A model generated the notes under the pieces. The model did not search any database, was not told the origin of the DNA, and worked only from the letters and a program-made list of their open reading frames with translations. Below are positions 1 to 5,749 of a stretch of DNA of 7,291 nucleotides, in pieces. The translations under genes and the position numbers were made by a program. The DNA lies in assembly GCA_031279155.1 (NCBI GenBank), contig JAITJB010000261.1:1-7291 (forward strand), written 5' to 3'. Numbering within the stretch: the stretch's first letter is position 1; each line of letters starts with the position of its first letter. The stretch comes from Deltaproteobacteria bacterium. Lineage in GTDB: Bacteria > Desulfobacterota > Desulfarculia > Adiutricales > Adiutricaceae.

Positions 1-117
1 AATTTAAATTTTGTTTCGTATAAATTTGATCTAAATATGTGTCTTATTGTTTTTTCCCACGACTTGGTAGCCAGATTTTTCGTCAAGTTGATTTATCGAA
101 CAAGTTTTATCTTTTTA

Positions 118-163
118 GTCCAGATTTTAAAGTGGTAGAATTCGACCACTTTAAAATCTAGGC
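118..163. repeat. 38-bp near-perfect palindrome with extended stem
   Basis: The left arm AGATTTTAAAGTGGT (122-136) is matched base for base by ACCACTTTAAAATCT (145-159). The centre is the self-complementary hexamer GAATTC (138-143), so the only mismatched pair in the 38-bp core is A137/G144. Past a C121/A160 mismatch, three more pairs (118-120 with 161-163, one a G-U) lengthen it as RNA. Neither side has the T-run of an intrinsic terminator. It could be an operator for a dimeric or tetrameric regulator, an RNA hairpin, or a mobile repeat of the REP/MITE kind. The sequence alone does not choose between these. Confidence 0.85.
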
Positions 164-206
164 CAGACCACGTCTAGCTTTGGGGCAGGGAAGGGACTAA
201 TTTTAT

Positions 207-274
207 GCCTCAGATCCTCAGTTTTGGCCGGGCCGGCCAAAAGATGTCATAAATAACCCTTGGTTAGCTGAGGC
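207..274. repeat. Inverted repeat enclosing the 21-bp palindrome
   Basis: GCCTCAG at 207-213 is exactly complementary to CTGAGGC at 268-274. Between them lies the 21-bp palindrome at 222-242 and a small TAACC-CTT-GGTTA dyad (254-266). As RNA this could form a closed multi-branch structure, but 7-bp arms at this distance can occur by chance and I give it little weight alone. Confidence 0.4.
222..242. repeat. Perfect 21-bp palindrome, TTTTGGCCGG/CCGGCCAAAA
   Basis: Ten-base arms, TTTTGGCCGG (222-231) and CCGGCCAAAA (233-242), are perfectly complementary around a single central G at 232. The GC core with A/T flanks resembles a protein-binding operator. As RNA it would need to close with almost no loop, so a DNA role fits better than a terminator, and no T-run follows on either strand. 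The same TTTTGG/CCAAAA arms recur at 293-308. Confidence 0.8.
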
Positions 275-288
275 TTTTAATGGCCTAT

Positions 289-314
289 GGTGTTTTGGCC
301 GACCAAAAATCACC
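289..314. repeat. Second TTTTGG/CCAAAA dyad, stem-loop
   Basis: TTTTGG (293-298) pairs with CCAAAA (303-308) around CCGA. GGTG (289-292) and CACC (311-314) lengthen the stem after a two-base bulge (AT, 309-310). The first nine bases, TTTTGGCCG, match the left arm of the palindrome at 222-242, with the two centres about 68 bp apart. The pair could be two sites for one regulator, or two copies of a small repeat. Confidence 0.6.
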
Positions 315-419
315 CAATTTCTGATTTTTAGCACCTAGACTTACGTTAACTAGCTAGCGTAATTAATGCTAATAAACATCATAATAAAAAAATTCTTCTA
401 TTTTATCGGACAATGTTTC

Positions 420-448
420 TGGACTTTGACGGCTGGTGAGAGTATAAT
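420..448 (+). promoter_or_regulatory. Sigma70-type promoter for the uvrB operon
   Basis: A perfect -10 hexamer TATAAT (443-448) is preceded, after a 17-bp spacer, by TGGACT (420-425), which matches four of six bases of the -35 consensus. A better -35-like TTGACG (426-431) lies only 11 bp from the -10, too close to be used with it. Transcription would start near 455 and leave a leader of roughly 90 bases before the uvrB ATG. No E. coli-type (CTG-N10-CAG) or Bacillus-type (GAAC-N4-GTTC) LexA box is visible here. Confidence 0.65.
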
Positions 449-460
449 GCCAGTTAGCCG
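430..460. promoter_or_regulatory. Inverted repeat centred on the -10 box
   Basis: CGGCT (430-434) is complementary to AGCCG (456-460), and CTGG (433-436) to CCAG (450-453) in a slightly shifted register. The centre of the outer pair is base 445, inside the TATAAT. A regulator bound here would cover the promoter, so it is a possible operator. The arms are short and only one copy is seen, so the call is tentative. Confidence 0.3.
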
Positions 461-547
461 TTTTCAGGTTGCCTCTTTCCTCCAGCCCATCATTCCCCAC
501 TCGATCGTTATAGGGCCTATTGATTAATTCCGGGTTAAGTATGCCAA

Positions 548-2572
548 ATGTCTGGCCAAGTTTCAAATAATAAATATCGTCCCTTCCAGTTGGTCAGTCC
601 CTTCGAGCCCCAGGGCGATCAGCCCCAAGCTATTATGCAGCTTACTGAAAACATCCGCGACGGGGCCCCGGCCCAGGTCCTCTTGGGGGTGACGGGTTCG
701 GGCAAAACTTTTACCATGGCTAATGTCGTGGCCAATATCGGTAAACCCACCTTGGTATTGGCTCCCAACAAGACCTTGGCCGCCCAGCTCTACGGGGAGT
801 TTAAGTCCTTCTTCCCCCACAACGCGGTTGAGTATTTTGTGTCTTATTACGACTACTACCAACCCGAAGCCTACATCCCGCAGTCCGATACTTTTATTGA
901 AAAAGATAGCCAAGTTAACGACGCCATTGACCGGATGCGCCATTCGGCCACCCGCATGTTATTTGATCGCCAAGACGTCTTAATCGTAGCTAGCGTCTCT
1001 TGTATTTACGGCTTAGGCTCGCCCGAGGCCTATCAAGCCTTGATGCTCCACCTCCAAGTAGGGGTAGAGAGATCGCCAGAAAACATCATCGCTAAATTGG
1101 TCGAGATGCAGTACGAGCGCAACGACTACGATTTTTTTAGAGGCGTCTTTCGGGTTAGGGGCGACGTCTTAGAGATCTTTCCAGCCTACGAGGAGAGCGA
1201 AGCCATTAGGGTGGAATTTTTTGGCGATACCGTTGACCGCTTGAGTTTAGTAGACCCCTTAACAGGTAAAGTCCTAAAGTCTGTTTCCGAATCCATGGTC
1301 TACCCTGGCAGCCATTACGTCAGCACCCGCCAAAACCTCGAGCGGGCTATGCGGGAAATCAACTACGAACTAGAAGAAAGAATCCGGCAGTTAACGCAGA
1401 ACAATAAGCTCGTAGAGGCCCAGCGCTTAATGCAGAGGACGAGATTTGATCTCGAGATGATGAAAGAGCTCGGCTGGTGTCACGGCATTGAAAACTATTC
1501 CAGGCACTTAACTGGCCGCAGCCCAGGGGAGCCGCCGCCGACTTTACTAGACTACTTTCCCAAGGATTTTCTGTTAATTGTCGATGAGAGCCACATCGCC
1601 GTGCCCCAGGTGCGGGCTATGTGGCACGGCGACCGCAGCCGCAAGACGACCTTGGTGGAATACGGTTTTAGGTTGCCATCGGCTTTAGATAACCGCCCGC
1701 TATCGTTTGAAGAATTTAATAAGCGCTTATCTCAGGCTATCTACGTTTCAGCTACCCCGGCCGACTACGAGCTCGATCTCTCTAACGGCTTGGTAGCCGA
1801 GCAGCTCATCCGGCCAACCGGCTTAACCGATCCCCCGATGATCTTTAAGCCGGCTCAGGGCCAAGTAGACGATCTGGCCGTTGAGATCCGAAAGCGCACT
1901 AAAGTAGGCGAACGGGTTTTAGTAACGACTTTGACCAAGCGCATGAGCGAAGATCTGACCACTTATTTTAGCGAAAAAGGCATAAAGGTCCGCTACCTCC
2001 ACTCCGACATTAAGACCATCGAGCGAGTGGAGTTACTAAGAGACTTGAGGCGCGGCGAGTTTGACGTCTTGGTGGGGATAAATCTCTTGCGCGAGGGCCT
2101 AGACCTTCCGGAAGTCTCCTTGGTGGCCATCTTGGACGCCGATAAGGAGGGCTTTTTGCGCTCGGCTCGCTCGCTCATCCAGACCTGCGGTCGGGCGGCC
2201 CGCAATGCCGCCGGGACGGTTATTTTATACGCCGACCGGGTTACGGCGGCCATGGAGACGGCTAGAAACGAAACTGAGCGCCGCAGGGAAAAACAGCTGG
2301 AATACAACCGTCTCAACAACATAACGCCAGAAACGATCAAAAAGAATATCGACGATATCATCGATACCGTCTGGGAGGCTGACTACCCAACTATCTCTAA
2401 AGCCCAGGTAATTAATGACGATAACGAAGTGCCGCCTGAGGAGATCCCGAAGGTGCTAAAGGCTTTGAAAAAAGAGATGCGCAAGGCCGCCGACAACTTG
2501 GAATTTGAGAAAGCTGCGGCCATCCGCGATAAGATCCGGACCTTAGACGCCGCCGCCCTGGCCCTAGGATAG
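548..2572 (+). CDS. uvrB: Excinuclease ABC subunit UvrB
   Basis: UvrB is the damage-verifying helicase-like subunit of nucleotide excision repair. It is loaded on DNA by UvrA, then recruits UvrC for dual incision in the cytoplasm. The 674-residue product matches the usual length (E. coli 673) and is collinear with it throughout. Visible landmarks are Walker A GVTGSGKT (47-54), the aromatic beta-hairpin YYDYYQPEAY (100-109) that clamps DNA, the GIENYSR and SPGEPPPTL stretches (313-333), the DESH box (346-349), SATP (401-404), GINLLREGLDLPEV (510-523), motif VI QTCGRAARN (545-553, with Cys where Ile is common) and the C-terminal UVR motif (about 632-666, LEFEKAAAIRD), which binds UvrC. The ATG at 548 is the only sensible start: an in-frame TAA lies at 536-538 and the family homology begins about residue 10. 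Its Shine-Dalgarno is poor (GGG at 532-534, 13 bases away). recJ begins at the base after the stop. All helicase motifs look intact. Confidence 0.98.
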   Translation: MSGQVSNNKYRPFQLVSPFEPQGDQPQAIMQLTENIRDGAPAQVLLGVTGSGKTFTMANVVANIGKPTLVLAPNKTLAAQLYGEFKSFFPHNAVEYFVSYYDYYQPEAYIPQSDTFIEKDSQVNDAIDRMRHSATRMLFDRQDVLIVASVSCIYGLGSPEAYQALMLHLQVGVERSPENIIAKLVEMQYERNDYDFFRGVFRVRGDVLEIFPAYEESEAIRVEFFGDTVDRLSLVDPLTGKVLKSVSESMVYPGSHYVSTRQNLERAMREINYELEERIRQLTQNNKLVEAQRLMQRTRFDLEMMKELGWCHGIENYSRHLTGRSPGEPPPTLLDYFPKDFLLIVDESHIAVPQVRAMWHGDRSRKTTLVEYGFRLPSALDNRPLSFEEFNKRLSQAIYVSATPADYELDLSNGLVAEQLIRPTGLTDPPMIFKPAQGQVDDLAVEIRKRTKVGERVLVTTLTKRMSEDLTTYFSEKGIKVRYLHSDIKTIERVELLRDLRRGEFDVLVGINLLREGLDLPEVSLVAILDADKEGFLRSARSLIQTCGRAARNAAGTVILYADRVTAAMETARNETERRREKQLEYNRLNNITPETIKKNIDDIIDTVWEADYPTISKAQVINDDNEVPPEEIPKVLKALKKEMRKAADNLEFEKAAAIRDKIRTLDAAALALG

Positions 2573-2581
2573 GTGAGTATG
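2565..2581 (+). promoter_or_regulatory. recJ translation start region, GTG or ATG
   Basis: Two in-frame starts lie six bases apart: GTG at 2573, directly after the uvrB TAG, and ATG at 2579. The AGGA at 2566-2569, within the last uvrB codons, is 3 bases from the GTG but 9 from the ATG. That spacing favours the ATG at 2579 and a product two residues shorter than the longest frame. Either way, initiation is probably coupled to uvrB termination. Confidence 0.5.
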
Positions 2582-4297
2582 CTCTGGAAGTACCGAAATT
2601 ACGATAGTGATCTAGCTAAAAAGCTAGCCTTTGGTCTAGATAAGCCGATTAAAATTGGCGATTTCTTAGCCGGCAGAGGTTTTAAGGACGTAAACGAGGT
2701 CCGGCGATTTTTAGCCATCGACCTCAAAGAACTGTCCTCCCCTGAAACCATGCCGGGCATGGATAAGGCCGTTGAGATCTTGCTTAAGGCCCATTTAGAT
2801 AATAAAATCATAGTCATAAGCGGCGACTACGACGCCGACGGGCTCACCGCTACGGCCCTCTTAAAACGGGTCTTAGAACCCTTAGGCTTTAAGGTCTTAA
2901 CCCGCATCCCCCACCGCTTAGAGGAGGGTTACGGCCTGACCCAGGCCGCCGTTAACGAGATGGCCTCTTGGGGGGCTAATTTAATCATCACCGTCGATTG
3001 CGGGGTATCGGACTATGAGGCCATAGCACTGGCCAATCAATTGGGCTTATCGGTCATCATCACCGACCACCATGAGCTCCCCCCTAAGCTCCCTGAGGCG
3101 GCGGCTATCGTTAACCCTCACTTAGGCGGCGGCTGGGAGACCTACCCCTTAGCCGGGGTAGGGGTGGCCTTTATGCTGGCCTGGGCGGTTAGGAAGGCCT
3201 TTTTAGAGCGTAAGCTGGTTTCTAGCGCGCCTTCGATGGTTGAAAATCTCTCTTTGGTGGCCTTAGGCACCATTGCCGACATGGCCCCCTTAGTTGGCGT
3301 TAACCGAACTTTAGTCTCCCACGGCTTAAACTTTTTAAGCGCAACACAGTGGCCGGGCTTGGTGGCCTTAAAGAAAAATCTAAGGCTCAATAACCATAGC
3401 CGCCTGACCGTTCGGGACGTGGGCTTTAAGCTGGCCCCTAGGCTAAACGCCGCCGGGCGCCTAGGGAGCTCGGCTCCGGCTTTGGGCATCTTAACCACCT
3501 CCGATCAGGTTGAAGCCTTAGATCTGGCCAGGCAATTAGATGAGCTAAACCGCCAGCGCTATGAGACCCAAGCCAGATTAGTTGAAGAGGCCTTAGAGAT
3601 GCTCGAGCATGAGGTCGTCTCAAGTAGTCTATCAGTGATCTTAGCTAAAGAAGGCTGGCCTAGGGGCGTCTTGGGCTTAGCGGCCTCGAGGGTAGCTGAG
3701 AAATCGGGTAAACCTACGATTATGTTTACCATTGAAAACGATGTCGCTATTGGAAGCGGCCGGACGGCGCGGGGATTTAATCTTTTTGAGATATTAACTG
3801 AGGTTAGAGATATTTGCGTCTCTATGGGCGGTCACAGCCAGGCCGCTGGCCTAAAGGTCAATTTAGATAGACTCGAAGAATTCCGGGAGGCCTTCGAGAA
3901 TGCGGCCAGCCATCAGTCCGGGGCTGATACGGAAAACGAGACAGAGCTTTTAATCGATCTAACATGCAAGTTATCTGAGCTCTCACTATTGGCCGATCAT
4001 TTTTCGGAGTTTGAGCCCTTCGGTCAGGCCCATCCCTCACCGGTCGCGGTCATCAAAAACATCAAGGTCTTAGATAGCGTTGTTAAGGGGCAAAAGCTCT
4101 CCCTTAGGGTTTCTGACGGCTTTAGCCGCCAGCATCTTTCCGGCTTTAATCTGATCTCAAGGGTCGATGAGGTGGGGCCGATAATGCACCTAGCCGTAGT
4201 CTATGAGCCTGACTCGGCGAGCTCAGATAAATGGTGCTTGGTAGATTTTATAAATCCCTTTCAGGAGAGCTTAATTGAAGACGAACCCCCCTTCTGA
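2573..4297 (+). CDS. recJ: Single-stranded-DNA-specific exonuclease RecJ
   Basis: RecJ degrades single-stranded DNA 5' to 3' with Mn/Mg ions, serving RecF-pathway recombination, mismatch repair and stalled-fork processing. At 574 residues it is the size of E. coli RecJ (577). The DHH-phosphoesterase motifs are in order: GDYDADGLTATAL (84-96; motif I, with Ala where Val is usual), TVDCGVS (140-146), TDHHE (164-168), the GTIADMAPL block (232-240) and LAPRLNAAGRLG (287-298). The DHHA1 part carries GSGRTARGFNLFEIL (394-408) and MGGHSQAAGL (418-427). A C-terminal OB-like domain includes EPFGQAHPSP (481-490) and ends with a short acidic tail. It starts immediately after the uvrB stop and its last 23 bases overlap the next gene, so it is surely co-transcribed with uvrB, a natural pairing of repair functions. 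The metal-binding residues all appear present. Start choice (2573 or 2579) is the only doubt. Confidence 0.96.
   Translation: MSMLWKYRNYDSDLAKKLAFGLDKPIKIGDFLAGRGFKDVNEVRRFLAIDLKELSSPETMPGMDKAVEILLKAHLDNKIIVISGDYDADGLTATALLKRVLEPLGFKVLTRIPHRLEEGYGLTQAAVNEMASWGANLIITVDCGVSDYEAIALANQLGLSVIITDHHELPPKLPEAAAIVNPHLGGGWETYPLAGVGVAFMLAWAVRKAFLERKLVSSAPSMVENLSLVALGTIADMAPLVGVNRTLVSHGLNFLSATQWPGLVALKKNLRLNNHSRLTVRDVGFKLAPRLNAAGRLGSSAPALGILTTSDQVEALDLARQLDELNRQRYETQARLVEEALEMLEHEVVSSSLSVILAKEGWPRGVLGLAASRVAEKSGKPTIMFTIENDVAIGSGRTARGFNLFEILTEVRDICVSMGGHSQAAGLKVNLDRLEEFREAFENAASHQSGADTENETELLIDLTCKLSELSLLADHFSEFEPFGQAHPSPVAVIKNIKVLDSVVKGQKLSLRVSDGFSRQHLSGFNLISRVDEVGPIMHLAVVYEPDSASSDKWCLVDFINPFQESLIEDEPPF
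4263..4277 (+). promoter_or_regulatory. Ribosome binding site fixing a TTG start
   Basis: AGGAG at 4263-4267, inside recJ, stands 7 bases before the TTG at 4275-4277. This is the strongest Shine-Dalgarno match in the window. It supports TTG as the start codon of the third gene and a 23-base overlap with the recJ end (TGA 4295-4297). Confidence 0.75.
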
Positions 4298-5720
4298 TAG
4301 TAAGCAATCGGCTATTTTAGAAGTCGAAAAGTTACTAGCTCTAAATCAAAGCGATCCCGATCTCTGGGCCGAGCTAGCCAGTCTTCTTTTGGGCTCAGCT
4401 AACAGCAATCAAGCTAGGAGCTACCTTCAAAAGGCCCTATTACTTAACCCATCGCACCTAAGGGCTAACGATCTTTTAAAGAGTTTAGAGGCCGCGCCCA
4501 AGGGCGATAGCCCCCCAAGTGGGGCGAGATCTGAGCCTAAGTCTGGATCGCCAAATAGCGCTCAAAATAGCCCTCAGTCTGGCTCCCAAAATATCCCTCA
4601 GCCAAGCTCCCAGCTTGGGGCTAGAGCCAAAAACGCCCCGGAGCCTTCGGGTCAGGTTGAGCCAATTAATCTTCTTTGGTGCCTTTCCCCGGATAAAGAC
4701 GATGAGGTCGCCTCGCTTTTGGGTTTTATTGCCAAAATGGCCAAGGTAACTCGCGTCGTCAGCCTAAACTTTGACGCCTACTATCGAGCCTTGGTTAGTA
4801 GTAAAGAGCCGGTTATCATAGAGGGGAGCTCACCTTCCATTGAGCGGGTTTTCGCTGAGAGCGGACTTTTTTCTGGCCGCAAGGTTATCTGGCGCTTAGG
4901 CTTAGAAGACATCTTAAACGAACCCTGGGTCAATTACGATCTATCATTGGTAACCGATGTCGTCGTTGAAAGCCCCACTTTACGGGGCATTTTAATCGAT
5001 CGCTTAAAGGCCCGCCAAAAGAACCTGACCCCTGGAACCAGGCTCCACACCCTAAGGCGACCGGTTAATTTTTCTTTGCTGTCGCCCAATCTGGCTACCA
5101 GTTCCGCTACCAATCTGACTTCCACTTCTGCTTCCACCTCTGCTCCTACTTCGGCTTCCACTTCGGCGCTCGATATTTCTAGCTCAAAAGATAAACCAAA
5201 AATGCCGGCCATCTTAGCCGCCCCCGGGCCCCACGGTCCCTGGTCAGGGCTTATGGAGGTTATGGCCGCCTATAGTCTCCTCTTTGAGCGCGATGACCGA
5301 ACTGAACTCCACTTAAGCGGCCCCTTAGGCGGGGCGGCCTTTGAGTTGGCTTTGGCCTACTACCTAACCGGAAAACCTTTTGCCTCTAAGGTCTTTATCA
5401 CCCGCGAGAAAGTAAAGTTAGGCTCATTTTTGTTAGGTAAAACCCACTATTTGGCCTGTCCTTTGGTTGCTGGTGGGCCCGGCTTAGTTGAGGCCCTCTA
5501 CCTCGGATTGATACCCTTAGTTAAAGACGCCCCGGGCCTAGCCGATTTGATGGATATTAACCTCGCCTGGCGCACGTTTGGCCAACTTTTAGATCGTTTT
5601 GAAACCCTAAAGTCTTTCGAGGAAACCAAGGCTTTAGAAGATAACAAGACTTTTGTAAAAAATACCTTTAGCCCGGATATCTTTGTCCAGAGCTTACTTT
5701 CTATTTTGCGATCAAGCTAA
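4275..5720 (+). CDS. TPR protein with a degenerate GT4-like glycosyltransferase domain
   Basis: The 481-residue product has no signal peptide or membrane span. Residues 12-72 form tetratricopeptide helices; 29-60 reads as a canonical TPR (W31, A33, L37, A47, Y50, A54, L57, P59). A Ser/Pro/Gln-rich linker (76-127) follows, then a Rossmann-like half (129-260) with KVIWRLGLEDIL (203-214) and a YDLSLVTDVVVESPTLR stretch, a Ser/Thr/Ala linker (270-308), and a second Rossmann-like half (310-480) with a LHLSGP strand (345-350) and GGPGLVEALYLGLIPLV (400-416). The order resembles TPR-linked GT-B enzymes of the GT4 type, where those segments read RLHxYE, VxxVIFVS and ESFGxxxxEAMxxGxxPV. Here the His of RLH is Gly, the first Glu of EX7E is Val398, and the Lys/Arg usually seen after the inter-domain linker is absent. 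It may have lost catalysis or use an altered site. Substrate is unknown. The call rests on pattern, not on a search. Confidence 0.6.
   Translation: MKTNPPSDSKQSAILEVEKLLALNQSDPDLWAELASLLLGSANSNQARSYLQKALLLNPSHLRANDLLKSLEAAPKGDSPPSGARSEPKSGSPNSAQNSPQSGSQNIPQPSSQLGARAKNAPEPSGQVEPINLLWCLSPDKDDEVASLLGFIAKMAKVTRVVSLNFDAYYRALVSSKEPVIIEGSSPSIERVFAESGLFSGRKVIWRLGLEDILNEPWVNYDLSLVTDVVVESPTLRGILIDRLKARQKNLTPGTRLHTLRRPVNFSLLSPNLATSSATNLTSTSASTSAPTSASTSALDISSSKDKPKMPAILAAPGPHGPWSGLMEVMAAYSLLFERDDRTELHLSGPLGGAAFELALAYYLTGKPFASKVFITREKVKLGSFLLGKTHYLACPLVAGGPGLVEALYLGLIPLVKDAPGLADLMDINLAWRTFGQLLDRFETLKSFEETKALEDNKTFVKNTFSPDIFVQSLLSILRSS
4563..4610 (+). repeat. Two tandem copies of a 24-bp in-frame repeat
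   Basis: Bases 4563-4586 and 4587-4610 are adjacent 24-base units agreeing at 20 positions. They start on codon boundaries and encode QNSPQSGS and QNIPQPSS (residues 97-112). A partial third unit precedes them (near 4551). The Ser/Pro/Gln linker of the third gene thus seems to have grown by duplication. Confidence 0.75.
5121..5168 (+). repeat. Four tandem copies of a 12-bp in-frame repeat
   Basis: Units at 5121-5132, 5133-5144, 5145-5156 and 5157-5168 follow the pattern (T/C)C(C/T)AC(T/C)TC(T/G)GC(T/G) and encode STSA, STSA, PTSA, STSA (residues 283-298). Gain or loss of a unit keeps the frame, so the linker between the two Rossmann-like halves could vary in length between strains. Confidence 0.8.
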
Positions 5721-5736
5721 GATGATTTTCATGTTT

Positions 5737-5749
5737 AAGGTGGGTTATG
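5737..5749 (+). promoter_or_regulatory. Ribosome binding site of the chelatase gene
   Basis: AAGGTGG (5737-5743) lies just before the ATG at 5747; counted from the AAGG, the spacer is 6 bases. Other ATGs nearby (5722, 5731) are in other frames, which fixes this start. The site falls in the 26-base gap after the third gene, with no terminator between. Confidence 0.75.

Larger units (their letters stand above)
1..547. other. AT-rich non-coding region upstream of uvrB
   Basis: No reading frame here looks like a real protein. The + strand is broken by frequent stops, and the only open frame of note (complement of 369-566) lies over the best uvrB promoter and runs antisense into the uvrB start. 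The first 400 bases are visibly richer in A and T than the genes that follow. What the region does hold is symmetry: palindromes at 122-159, 222-242 and 289-314, a nesting pair of GCCTCAG/CTGAGGC arms (207-213 and 268-274), and a promoter at 420-448. The gene to the left, if any, ends outside the window, and I see no hairpin followed by a T-run that would serve as its terminator. Confidence 0.8.

Noticed and set aside
1..120. AT-rich segment as a replication origin
   Set aside because: No DnaA-box cluster is visible and none of the neighbours are typical origin genes.
122..314. Intrinsic terminators of an upstream gene
   Set aside because: None of the three dyads is followed by a T-run on either strand, and two have the T/A runs inside the arms on the wrong side.
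447..527. Small + strand frame of 26 codons ahead of uvrB, a possible leader peptide
   Set aside because: Its ATG overlaps the TATAAT box, so it would lie upstream of the expected transcription start.
369..566. Antisense open frame of 65 codons (complement of 369-566)
   Set aside because: It overlaps the promoter and the uvrB start, shows no family motif that I recognise, and its ATG has no convincing ribosome site. A remnant of a decayed gene is possible but cannot be supported.
541..570. Nine-codon frame whose ATG sits 7 bases before the uvrB ATG, in another frame
   Set aside because: It lacks a clear ribosome site and nothing else suggests attenuation; it is probably chance.
1993..2361. 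Long antisense frames inside uvrB, recJ and the chelatase gene
   Set aside because: They mirror the codon structure of the real genes on the opposite strand, have no recognisable domains, and lie wholly within conserved coding sequence.
2612..2627. Hairpin CTAGCT-AAAA-AGCTAG near the recJ start
   Set aside because: The 6-bp stem lies within coding sequence and CTAG-containing words are common throughout this window, so no role can be argued.
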